Source of the DNA: Microcoleus sp. FACHB-61
GTDB taxonomy: Bacteria; Cyanobacteriota; Cyanobacteriia; Cyanobacteriales; Microcoleaceae
Assembly (NCBI GenBank): GCA_014695295.1
Contig: JACJNY010000061.1
Coordinates: 62,001-126,000 of the forward strand
Direction: 5' to 3'
DNA: 64,000 nucleotides
Shown: positions 25,374 to 33,490 of the stretch, in pieces
Layout: each line of letters begins with the position of its first letter
How positions within the stretch are numbered: the first letter of the stretch is position 1
Translations under genes and position numbers: made by a program
Notes under the pieces: generated by a model
Told to the model about the DNA's origin: nothing
What the model saw: only the letters and a program-made list of their open reading frames with translations
The model's database searches: none

Positions 25374-27011
25374 ATGAACACTGCTGAACTACTCGTAAAA
25401 TGTTTAGAAAACGAAGGCGTGGAATACGTCTTCGGACTTCCAGGCGAAGAAAATTTAGAAGTTCTAGAAGCCTTGAGGAACTCTTCAATTAAATTTATTA
25501 CTACTCGTCACGAACAAGGCGCCGCCTTCATGGCAGACGTTTACGGCCGCCTCACCGGCAAAGCCGGCGTTTGTTTGTCCACCTTGGGGCCGGGCGCAAC
25601 TAACTTAATGACAGGAGTTGCTGATGCCAACTTAGACGGCGCTCCTTTAATAGCCATTACCGGACAAGTCGGCACAGACCGAATGCACATTGAATCGCAC
25701 CAATATTTAGATTTGGTCGCCATGTTTGCGCCAGTTACTAAGTGGAATGCTCAAATTGTCCGGCCCAGCACGACGGCAGAAATCGTCCGCAAAGCCTTTA
25801 AAGTAGCTCAAAGTGAAAAGCCGGGAGCAGTTCATATTGACTTGCCAGAAAACATCGCAGCAATGGCTAGTGAAGGACATCCGCTAACCAAAGACAACCG
25901 CGAAAAAACTTTTGGCGCTTACCAAAGCCTGAATAAAGCCGCTGTGGCAATTTCTAAGGCAAAAAGTCCTCTGCTGTTAGTAGGAAATGGCACTATCCGC
26001 GCTAATGCCAGCGAAGCTTTGACACAATTTGCTACTCGATTGAATATTCCCGTAGCTAATACTTTCATGGGCAAAGGCGTAATTCCTTACACTCATCCTT
26101 TGGCGCTATGGACGACGGGATTGCAAAAACGCGATTACATTAGCTGTGCTTTTGAAGAAACGGATTTAGTGATTGCTGTGGGCTACGATTTGATTGAATA
26201 TTCCCCGAAAAAGTGGAATCCAGAGGGGAAAATTCCGATTATTCATATTGGAGCTCTGCCAGCAGAAATTGACAGCAGTTATATTCCTCTGGTAGAAGTT
26301 GTGGGGGATATTTCTGATTCCCTGAATGAAATTTTGCAGCGTGCCGATCGCATGGAGAAAATAGACCCTTTTGTTAAGCAATTGCGGGCGGATATTCGCG
26401 CTGGGTACGAACAATATGCAGCCGACGACGGTTTCCCGATCAAGCCGCAAAAACTCATTTACGATTTGCGGCAAGTCATGGGCCCGGAAGATATTCTCAT
26501 ATCTGATGTGGGAGCTCACAAAATGTGGATCGCGCGGCACTATCATTGCGATCGCCCGAATACGTGTTTGATTTCCAACGGATTTGCGGCGATGGGAATT
26601 GCGATTCCGGGTGCGGTGGCTGCAAAGCTCGTTTATCCCGATCGCAAAGTAGTAGCAGCCACCGGAGACGGTGGCTTTATGATGAATTGCCAAGAGTTAG
26701 AAACTGCTTTGCGAGTCGGTACTAATTTTGTGACGCTGATTTTTAATGACGGCGGTTACGGGTTAATTGAATGGAAGCAGCAAGATCATTTTGGTCATTC
26801 AGATTTCGTAAAATTTGGCAATCCTGACTTTGTGAAATTCGCCGAAAGTATGGGTTTAAAAGGCTATCGAGTGGAAGCTGCAACGGATTTTATTCCGATT
26901 CTGAAAGAAGCCCTTGCTCAAGATGTCCCTTGCGTGATTGACTGTCCGGTAGACTACCGGGAAAATGCGCGTTTCAGTCAATTATCTGGGGATATGAGTT
27001 GCAATTTGTAA
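25374..27011 (+). CDS. 2-oxoglutarate decarboxylase (acetolactate synthase-like ThDP enzyme)
   Basis: A 545-aa thiamine-diphosphate enzyme, easily misnamed acetolactate synthase. N-terminal LENEGVEYVFGLPGEENLE with the catalytic Glu in TRHEQGAAFMADVYGR, STLGPGATNLMTGVADANLD, and the ThDP motif ATGDGGFMMNCQELETALR...FNDGGYGLIEWKQ. These stretches agree with the Synechococcus 7002 protein A2770, shown to decarboxylate 2-oxoglutarate to succinic semialdehyde. Its placement directly after the SSADH gene supports that role. The ATG has GGGAAAAAACGGAA before it; a TTG 45 bases upstream is less likely. A true acetolactate synthase would usually pair with ilvN, absent here. Confidence 0.88.
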   Translation: MNTAELLVKCLENEGVEYVFGLPGEENLEVLEALRNSSIKFITTRHEQGAAFMADVYGRLTGKAGVCLSTLGPGATNLMTGVADANLDGAPLIAITGQVGTDRMHIESHQYLDLVAMFAPVTKWNAQIVRPSTTAEIVRKAFKVAQSEKPGAVHIDLPENIAAMASEGHPLTKDNREKTFGAYQSLNKAAVAISKAKSPLLLVGNGTIRANASEALTQFATRLNIPVANTFMGKGVIPYTHPLALWTTGLQKRDYISCAFEETDLVIAVGYDLIEYSPKKWNPEGKIPIIHIGALPAEIDSSYIPLVEVVGDISDSLNEILQRADRMEKIDPFVKQLRADIRAGYEQYAADDGFPIKPQKLIYDLRQVMGPEDILISDVGAHKMWIARHYHCDRPNTCLISNGFAAMGIAIPGAVAAKLVYPDRKVVAATGDGGFMMNCQELETALRVGTNFVTLIFNDGGYGLIEWKQQDHFGHSDFVKFGNPDFVKFAESMGLKGYRVEAATDFIPILKEALAQDVPCVIDCPVDYRENARFSQLSGDMSCNL

Positions 27012-27027
27012 GAGTAGCCCGAAATCA

Positions 27028-27127
27028 GGAAACGGCAGTGCCGTTTCCCTACGATTAATCTGGCGATGGTTAGATCCTTAAAGTGCGGGTAATTATTTTG
27101 GGGTAGGGAAACGGCATTGCCGTTTCC
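27028..27127. repeat. paired palindromes GGAAACGGCA/TGCCGTTTCC
   Basis: Two hairpins, each with 10-bp arms and a 1-nt loop (27028-27048 and 27107-27127), face each other across about 58 nt, each flanked by GTAGGG/CCCTAC on the inner side. This is a REP-doublet-like arrangement directly after the decarboxylase gene. The following 119 bases to 27246 hold only HIP1-like octamers. Confidence 0.8.
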
Positions 27128-27246
27128 TCCATCGCCGTGTTGTTGATGGTTATATGCGATCGCACGATCGCGCTTTTTGACAATTTGGGATGTAAGGGCG
27201 ATCGCGATTTTGTAGTAACTAGGATATCAGAAGCTAGGGAGCGAGC

Positions 27247-27984
27247 TTATATCTCTGGTAAGTTCAAACTTAATTGGTAATCTTGATCTAGGTTAGAAGG
27301 TAAGCCTATTTTAGAAAAGAACTCATTAGAGAAGTTTAGAGAAGATTCCACAGCCCACTTAGCGCAACCATATCCCAGACACCGGTGCGGGAAGAAAAGG
27401 CTTCCTTCTCGTGTCATTGGGTTAAGCTTTTTGATTTTATTCTCTAACTTTTGCCTTAATTTTTCATTAAGCGTCTGATTATAACTTTCTCCAGTTCCAA
27501 TCCACTCAGGTTTATAGTGGATTAAAGCATTCCGTAGGGAAATGAGTGAAGCAGCAGATTGATAAGGTTCTGCTCCTCTATCAAAGCTTTCTGATTTCAC
27601 TATATAAAGAGCCTTTTCGTATTTTTCTATAAGTTGTAATCTTCGTTCATTAGCCCACTCTTCATTCATTTTTTCGGCAAGATCAGGACTCCATTCATTA
27701 GAACGGAAAATATATTCTACATTCGTAAACAATTCGTTGATTGTAGCCTCAAGATAGCAGACCGCAGTGATTATGGAACCGATGACATACGATCTATGTT
27801 CGTCACGCAACTCTGACGAAGGTTGGCTGTCATCATACTTATCTTCTTTTTCATAACTTAACTTTGCAAAGTGAGCTGCTGCTTTAATATGGCTAAATGA
27901 TAACTGATGACTCACTTCAATAGAACTAATGTCCATGTTAGAGTGATCTGTGTTAATATTGGCGCTTAGAGGATAGTCGGTCAT
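27247..27984 (-). CDS. HEPN-like protein of unknown function
   Basis: A 245-aa soluble protein. The helical stretch YVIGSIITAVCYLEATINELF (about 66-86) and SLRNALIHYKPEW with R151-x4-H156 match the HEPN-domain pattern (Rx4-6H), the catalytic signature of many RNases in defence and toxin systems. The rest is helical and unrecognised. The gene is AT-rich relative to its surroundings and stands first from the right in a block of three minus-strand genes without known roles. A toxin-like role is inference; some HEPN-like proteins are inactive. Confidence 0.6.
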   Translation of the reverse strand: MTDYPLSANINTDHSNMDISSIEVSHQLSFSHIKAAAHFAKLSYEKEDKYDDSQPSSELRDEHRSYVIGSIITAVCYLEATINELFTNVEYIFRSNEWSPDLAEKMNEEWANERRLQLIEKYEKALYIVKSESFDRGAEPYQSAASLISLRNALIHYKPEWIGTGESYNQTLNEKLRQKLENKIKKLNPMTREGSLFFPHRCLGYGCAKWAVESSLNFSNEFFSKIGLPSNLDQDYQLSLNLPEI

Positions 27985-28042
27985 AGCTATTTTATGAGTA
28001 AAAGATGGGTTGAAAATCTTGGTTGAAAGTTCATGGATAAAA

Positions 28043-29677
28043 TCAAGGAGTTTCAGTTTTAATTCTGTTGCTTATTAGCGTGTAGTTGTTCTGATAATCA
28101 GCAAGCTTTTCTTTAGCTTGAGCTTCCACAAATGTACCTTGAGGAATAGAACTTAACAAGTTGATCGCCTGCTGCAATTTTGATTGAGCATTCTGCCAGA
28201 CTTCTTTAGGATGAGGTGGATTATTCACCATGAGGGCAGCTTCCCCTGCTAGTTTTTGGGCGGCTTCTAAATTAGTGGCTGCTTTCTGTTCAGTGACAAT
28301 TCTATTAGTAATCGCCTGATAGTTAGTTCGATAAACACTTAGCTTTTCTTGAGCTTGAGTTGCAACAGCCGAATTGTCTGGAATTGCCTCTAACAATTTG
28401 ATTGATTCCTGCCACTTCCCTTGTACTTGCTGCCAATTTTCTAGTGGATGAGGTGGATTTTGAGTCATAACGGCAGCTTCCATTGCTAGTTTTTGAGCTG
28501 CTGCTAAATTTGTTGCTGTTGGGTCTGGCTGAGGAATGGGTGTTAAGGTGGGTGAAGCTTCAGAATTTGTTTTTTGCTCTCCAACATTTAGAGGAATTCC
28601 CGAATTTGGTATTGTCTGCTGACTCCGTGAAATTTGAAAGGTAGTTTTCCAGCCGACAAAACCCAAAACTGCTAGAGTCAGTGTGGATAGTATAAGTATC
28701 CAGCCACTTCTACCCCCGCGTCTTTGCTCTGAAGACATGGTACGGTCAATAGAATTTAGAGATTCTCCTGTCTGTGTGGATCTTTCACTTTGCTTACGAC
28801 TAGGTTTTTTTTGTTCCTTGCGACGGCGTTCTTTTTCTAGGTGCTTAAGAGATTGTTCAGCCTCTCCTCTTAACCTATTAGCCCGGTCAATTAAAGCATT
28901 AGCTTTTTCTTTTAAAGATACACATTCATTCAAGATAATTCCTAATGTTGTAGTTTGACCCTCATAAGATATAATAAGCCCATGCTCTTCATCAAACCAT
29001 TCTATCGCAAACACTGATTCCCCAAAGTAAGATATAAAAGCTTTTATGCGCTCAATAGGCTCGACATTACGTTCAAGATTTTGTACGATACTATCCAGTT
29101 TTGGCTGAACCTGTTTTAGCTGTTCTTGAGCTACCTTTATTTGCTGAACCTGTTGCCTTAAACTTTGCTCTTCATCAAAGTCTATGTGAATTCTTAAATC
29201 TTCATCAATTTGCCTTACTTCTTCAGGGAGACTTAGAGATTTCCTTTCCAATTCTAGCTGGAGCAATAATTGTGAATCATTTAAAATATTCTCTGCTATA
29301 TTCTTTAGACCATCCCCCCACTCAATTAAGTTTTCAACATTTTCTATTAAGTCAGCAAGAGACGTTTCCTTATCTGGCTCGCCCAATTTTTCAGCAAGTA
29401 AGCCACTCCCTGCCGTGAGAAGTGCATCTACTAAAAATCCACCAGGAATAAAAAAGCTGGCTATTGTTCCGAAGAAAGGGATTGCGCCAAGAACTCCTTT
29501 ATTAAATCTTTCACTGTCCAATACTTCTTGAAGCTTATTTTCAATAATATTTAGTTTATTTTGAATGTTGCTAATTCGCTCTATTTCCCGTCTAATATCG
29601 CTAGAGTTGCCAATAGTAAGTTTCATACTATCAGCAAGTTGGGGCAGTTCGTTGACAAGGTACTCTAAATCTGACAT
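28043..29677 (-). CDS. membrane protein with coiled coil and two C-terminal repeats
   Basis: A 544-aa protein. Residues 1-55 are helical, then a long glycine-rich hydrophobic hairpin (about 60-98, GAIPFFGTIASFFIPGGFLV), an extended coiled coil (about 110-310, rich in Glu/Gln/Lys), a basic linker and a membrane helix (about 328-347, WILILSTLTLAVLGFVGW). The exposed C-terminal part holds two 75-residue repeats, each with AAQKLAxEAA, NPPHP, WQxxQxK and an Ile/Ala-rich helix; together they resemble cyanobacterial sensor or scaffold modules. No catalytic motif is visible. It follows the 29702-30901 gene with only 24 nt between. Confidence 0.7.
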   Translation of the reverse strand: MSDLEYLVNELPQLADSMKLTIGNSSDIRREIERISNIQNKLNIIENKLQEVLDSERFNKGVLGAIPFFGTIASFFIPGGFLVDALLTAGSGLLAEKLGEPDKETSLADLIENVENLIEWGDGLKNIAENILNDSQLLLQLELERKSLSLPEEVRQIDEDLRIHIDFDEEQSLRQQVQQIKVAQEQLKQVQPKLDSIVQNLERNVEPIERIKAFISYFGESVFAIEWFDEEHGLIISYEGQTTTLGIILNECVSLKEKANALIDRANRLRGEAEQSLKHLEKERRRKEQKKPSRKQSERSTQTGESLNSIDRTMSSEQRRGGRSGWILILSTLTLAVLGFVGWKTTFQISRSQQTIPNSGIPLNVGEQKTNSEASPTLTPIPQPDPTATNLAAAQKLAMEAAVMTQNPPHPLENWQQVQGKWQESIKLLEAIPDNSAVATQAQEKLSVYRTNYQAITNRIVTEQKAATNLEAAQKLAGEAALMVNNPPHPKEVWQNAQSKLQQAINLLSSIPQGTFVEAQAKEKLADYQNNYTLISNRIKTETP

Positions 29678-29701
29678 GATTTACTCTCTTTTAACTATTA
29701 A

Positions 29702-30901
29702 TTAATCACCCAAAGACACGTTTAGCTCCCAGTTTTTATCCTCCATCTCTTGATATGAATATGTCAAATCGCCTCGCCTACCGATCTGAATTGTGTAAAA
29801 CTCTGCTTTTCTTATACCATTCACTTCGATAGCAAATTGGCAGTGGTTATCAGATATTATTTTACCTATGCCTAAGTCTCCAGTCGCAATAGTTTCTCCT
29901 TTATGATCTTTTACTAGCACCTGCCTACCACTTTTAATATCCCCGTAACCTCCTTTTCCATTACAAAACTGACCCACTCCACCGAAGAAGTCATCCTTGA
30001 GTGTTAGTGAGCCTTTAATATTGTGATTGAAACTGAAAAAAGGTATTCCTTTAAAGGTTAGAGTTGCTAAGACAATAACTCCTACTACAATCAAACGTTT
30101 TTGACGATCGGGATTTTTATTAATATAATTTTTGCCGATGTCTAACACTTCTTTAAATTTTCGTTCTCTAAGCAAATCAATAATCGGAGTCAATAGATCA
30201 GTCAAATTTGCAAATTTATCTGTTGATAATTTTTTTGAATCTGAACTAACCTCTGCCTTTAGCTCAAACTCTCGATTCCAAGCCGGAAAATCCTCACCCG
30301 CCTGCTGCCCGTAAACCTTCACAGAAGCGATCGCCCCCGCCTTCAAATTCGTCAACTCCCTGCGGACAATCCTGATAGAAGCCTCCTCATCAGGAACCCC
30401 ATCGCCCTCCAGCATCACTTGCAAACAACCGTCTTGCAAACTCGCAGTCGCCGTAATTCCCTTGTTTTGCAACGGAAGATTTAACAGACTGGTGATCGCC
30501 TCCACATCCCCAAGCTTAGCCCGTTCCTTCAAACTAAGCTGATTTGACTCCGTATTTTCACTAGAACTTGCCCGTCCCTCTGTAGCATCCGTAACAGGCA
30601 ACTTTAGCCCCGCCACTTCAAACTCTTGACTCCACGCCGGCACCTTCGCGCCCGTCTGTCGCCCGTAAACCTTGACTTTCTCAATGGATGCAGCCCCCAA
30701 ACCAGCGATCGACTTACTCACCCACGGGGCCAAGACTTGCTGACTAGGCGCTTCTGCCGCTTCCAGCATCACCTGTAAACAACCATCCTTAAGGGAAGCT
30801 GCGGCGGTGATGCCCTTGGCTTGTAGCTGGCGGTTCAGCAGAAGCGCGATCGCCTTTGCATCTCCCTGTTTCGCGAGTTCCAAAATATTCGGTTGTGTCA
30901 T
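29702..30901 (-). CDS. membrane protein with two N-terminal duplicated domains
   Basis: A 399-aa protein; ATG 30901 chosen over an in-frame codon 72 bases upstream because the family-like text starts MTQPNILELAKQGD. Two domains of about 85 residues are duplicated: LAKQGDAKAIALLLNRQLQA and AKLGDVEAITSLLNLPLQNK, each followed by KGITAxASLxDGCLQVMLE and VKVYGxQxG...PAW. After a linker comes a membrane helix (about 292-311, RLIVVGVIVLATLTF) and a C-terminal extracytoplasmic domain with GQFCNGKGGYGDIK. The function is unknown. The duplicated module is one I associate with cyanobacterial proteins only. Confidence 0.7.
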   Translation of the reverse strand: MTQPNILELAKQGDAKAIALLLNRQLQAKGITAAASLKDGCLQVMLEAAEAPSQQVLAPWVSKSIAGLGAASIEKVKVYGRQTGAKVPAWSQEFEVAGLKLPVTDATEGRASSSENTESNQLSLKERAKLGDVEAITSLLNLPLQNKGITATASLQDGCLQVMLEGDGVPDEEASIRIVRRELTNLKAGAIASVKVYGQQAGEDFPAWNREFELKAEVSSDSKKLSTDKFANLTDLLTPIIDLLRERKFKEVLDIGKNYINKNPDRQKRLIVVGVIVLATLTFKGIPFFSFNHNIKGSLTLKDDFFGGVGQFCNGKGGYGDIKSGRQVLVKDHKGETIATGDLGIGKIISDNHCQFAIEVNGIRKAEFYTIQIGRRGDLTYSYQEMEDKNWELNVSLGD

Positions 30902-30990
30902 AACAGGTAGATAACGGTAGCGCTTAGCAAAACGTTTTGTTGTCTTAAGTATAAATTCTTTCCTAAATACCAAAGCTTGTCAAGCCATAT

Positions 30991-31080
30991 AAAGTCATAT
31001 TTAGTAGTTGTTTTCCATCCCAACTAGGTCATAAAAAGTCACATTTAGTTGGTTGCTAGCGAAAAAGTCATATTTAGTTG
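30991..31080 (+). promoter_or_regulatory. three direct repeats AAAGTCAyATTTAGTtG upstream of the STAND gene
   Basis: Near-identical 17-mers start at 30991, 31035 and 31064 (spacing 44 and 29 nt) in the 217-base divergent promoter region. The third copy ends 38 nt before the STAND ATG. Iterated motifs in this place look like operator sites for the divergent pair. Confidence 0.45.
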
Positions 31081-31118
31081 GGTTACAATCAGGTCAACCC
31101 CTTGCATCTGCCTGACTG

Positions 31119-32537
31119 ATGGACGTTGAAGAAGCCTTAGAATTTGTTGACCATCTAGCTTTGACTACTACGGGAAAACATTTAGATAGTCTGCAAAAAG
31201 CTATATTACGCGGTGCTTGGGACAATCAGAAATATAAAGAAATTGCACAGCATCACAACCGTTCAGAGAAATACGTTAAAGAGGTTGGCTTTAAATTATG
31301 GAAACTTCTATCAGTTGCATTAGAAGATGAAGAGGTTTGCAAAGCAAATATTAGAGAAAAATTACAAAATTGGCGATTTTCCAATATCTCATGTTTCGGG
31401 AAAGACTATATACAAATTGGTAGCGTCTCCGCTGAGACTTTGCACTCCCTAAAAATCTCACAACCTGAACCGCAAGACAAGGATAGATTTAACGAAAAAA
31501 CAAGCAATTCCGAACCTGAAGTACATTTAGATTTAGCTGATGCACCAGAACCGAACCTATTCTATAACCGCACATCTGAACTCACCACCCTCGAAAACTG
31601 GATTTTAGGCCGCACCCGCCTCATCACCATCTTAGGCTTATCCGGTATTGGCAAAACCGCCCTTACTCTCCAACTAATCTCACAAATTCAACACGAATTC
31701 GACTACATCATCTGGCGAAGTCTCCGCAACTCTCCACCCCTGGCATCACTGCAAACCGACTTAATTAAATTCTGTAGGGGCGGTGTCCCCGTGCCCGCCC
31801 CCTCCCTGTCCGCCCCCTATCCAGAAGAAAGGGCAAGCACGGGGGGATTGCCCCTACTAGAATATTTACGATCGCACCGCTGTCTCATCATCCTCGATGA
31901 TGTGCAAACCATTTTCAGCAGCCAACAACTCGCAGGAAATTACCAACCTGGATATGAAAATTACGGCGCATTCTTCAAACAACTAACAGAATCATCCCAC
32001 AACAGTTGCTTAATCCTCCTGAGTTGGGAAAAACCCAGAGAAATAGCCGCCTTAGAAGGCGAAAACCGCCCCTGCAAATCTCTGCAACTCAACGGTTTAG
32101 GCCCGGAAGCACAAGAAATATTCAGAGAAAAAGGTTTAGCAGAACCGGAGAAATGGTCAGCACTGATCGACCTTTACCGAGGCAATCCCTTATGGTTAAA
32201 TATAGTTGCCACTTTGATTCAAGACTTATTCGGCGGTAGCGTTTCCGAATTCCTCTCCTATGATACCCTATTCTTAGGTGACTTAGAATCACTCCTGCAC
32301 CAGCATTTCGATCGCCTAACCGCATCCGAACAACAGGCGATCGCATGGCTAGCAACTACCCCCGAATCAGCCGACATCTCAAAAATCCCAGAAAACCTGC
32401 AACTATCACCGCCAGAACTCTTGAAAGTCATGCAATCTTTAGGACGACGGTCATTAGTTGAAACAGTAAAACAAAATGGGCGATCGCACTTTACGATCGG
32501 GCCAGTAATCAGAGAGTATATAACAAACAAAAAATGA
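31119..32537 (+). CDS. vMAP-type STAND NTPase (NB-ARC-like), short form
   Basis: A 472-aa signalling ATPase. Residues 1-85 match the vWA-MoxR-associated N-terminal HTH (EALEFVDHLALTTTGKHLDS, ILRGAWDNQKYKEIAQ, VGFKLWKLLSVAL). The NTPase core has Walker A GLSGIGKTAL (173-182), HEFDYIIWRSLRN and Walker B CLIILDDVQTIF, and a winged-helix end (HFDRLTASEQQAIAWLA). Related proteins usually continue into WD40 or TPR repeats; this one ends after the core. Residues about 219-247 are encoded by an in-frame 84-bp palindromic insertion between two core strands. The last bases (ATGA) overlap the xth start. These proteins act as sensors in defence or programmed cell death. Confidence 0.78.
   Translation: MDVEEALEFVDHLALTTTGKHLDSLQKAILRGAWDNQKYKEIAQHHNRSEKYVKEVGFKLWKLLSVALEDEEVCKANIREKLQNWRFSNISCFGKDYIQIGSVSAETLHSLKISQPEPQDKDRFNEKTSNSEPEVHLDLADAPEPNLFYNRTSELTTLENWILGRTRLITILGLSGIGKTALTLQLISQIQHEFDYIIWRSLRNSPPLASLQTDLIKFCRGGVPVPAPSLSAPYPEERASTGGLPLLEYLRSHRCLIILDDVQTIFSSQQLAGNYQPGYENYGAFFKQLTESSHNSCLILLSWEKPREIAALEGENRPCKSLQLNGLGPEAQEIFREKGLAEPEKWSALIDLYRGNPLWLNIVATLIQDLFGGSVSEFLSYDTLFLGDLESLLHQHFDRLTASEQQAIAWLATTPESADISKIPENLQLSPPELLKVMQSLGRRSLVETVKQNGRSHFTIGPVIREYITNKK
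31774..31857. repeat. 84-bp palindromic repeat inserted in frame in the STAND gene
   Basis: The left arm (31774-31800) starts GTAGGGGCGGTGTCCCCGTG, the right arm (31831-31857) ends with GGGGATTGCCCCTAC; outer GTAGGGGC/GCCCCTAC, CCCCGTGC/GCACGGGG and GCCC/GGGC all pair. Length is a multiple of three, so the ORF survives. A one-arm relative lies in rsmE. Confidence 0.85.
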
Positions 32538-33319
32538 AAATCGCCACCTGGAACGTCAACTCAATCCGCAGCCGCATAGAACACGTTACTAGCTGGTTGC
32601 AAACAAACTCCCCAGACGTTCTCTGCCTCCAAGAAACCAAAGTTCCAGACAAAGACTTCCCCCTAGAACCCTTCATCAACCTCGGCTACAACTGCTACAT
32701 TTCCGGTCAAAAATCCTACAACGGCGTCGCCATTCTCAGCCGATCGCCCCTAACGCAAATCAGCACCGGATTTGCCCCCCTTCTCGGCGACGAAACCGCA
32801 GGTATTTTTGACGAACAAAAACGCCTAATAGCCGGAACGATCGACGATATTTGCATTATTTCCGCCTACGTTCCCAACGGTTCGGAAGTTGGCAGCGAGA
32901 AATATGAGTACAAACTAAAGTGGCTCAAACTGCTGCAAGAATACCTTAAAATAGCACTAGACAAATCCCCCAAGCTGTGCATTTGCGGCGACTTCAACAT
33001 CGTCCCGGACGATCGAGATATCCACAATCCCAAAGCCAATGCTAACTCCGTCGGCTTGTCTGTCGCCGAGCGCCTCGCACTAAAAGAAATAATAGAATTA
33101 GGATTAAACGACCCCTTTCGCAAATTCACCACAGAAGGAGGTCATTATAGCTGGTGGGACTACCGCGCCGCCGCATTTCCCCGCAACAACGGCTGGAGAA
33201 TCGACCACCATTATCTCAGCCCTCCCCTGTACGAACAAGCAAAAAACTGTACAATAGACATTGCTCCCAGAAAATTAATCAAACCCAGCGACCACGCTCC
33301 CGTAATTGTCGAATTTTAA
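32534..33319 (+). CDS. xth: exodeoxyribonuclease III
   Basis: Class II AP endonuclease/3'-exonuclease for base-excision repair, 261 aa. The metal and catalytic residues are visible: N in TWNVNS, E in LCLQETK, GDFNIVPDD, WWDYR, WRIDHHYLS and SDHAPV. Length is normal. Its ATG overlaps the stop of the STAND gene by 4 nt, so translation is coupled. Confidence 0.93.
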   Translation: MKIATWNVNSIRSRIEHVTSWLQTNSPDVLCLQETKVPDKDFPLEPFINLGYNCYISGQKSYNGVAILSRSPLTQISTGFAPLLGDETAGIFDEQKRLIAGTIDDICIISAYVPNGSEVGSEKYEYKLKWLKLLQEYLKIALDKSPKLCICGDFNIVPDDRDIHNPKANANSVGLSVAERLALKEIIELGLNDPFRKFTTEGGHYSWWDYRAAAFPRNNGWRIDHHYLSPPLYEQAKNCTIDIAPRKLIKPSDHAPVIVEF

Positions 33320-33380
33320 TTTATAAGTTATAAGGTTAATAGCAACTGAGATATTGCACCATTCTCAATAAGCCTTTTAT

Positions 33381-33444
33381 GGGCGGGCAGGATGCCCACC
33401 CCACAATAAAATTCACTCTTTGTGGAACAGGCATCTTGCCTGTT
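33381..33444. repeat. composite dispersed repeat (GGGCGGGCAGGATGCCC + GGAACAGGCATCTTGCC)
   Basis: GGGCGGGCAGGATGCCCACC at 33381 is followed by TGTGGAACAGGCATCTTGCC at 33421. The same two words occur in reverse order and orientation at 54964-55014, so they travel together. Confidence 0.75.
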
Positions 33445-33490
33445 ATTGAGAAATGTGCAAGATGTAAGTAACAACCAACAACCAAAAATC

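Noticed and set aside
25374-27011. Acetolactate synthase large subunit
   Set aside because: Position next to the SSADH gene and agreement with the remembered 2-oxoglutarate decarboxylase favour the TCA role; no ilvN-like gene is near.
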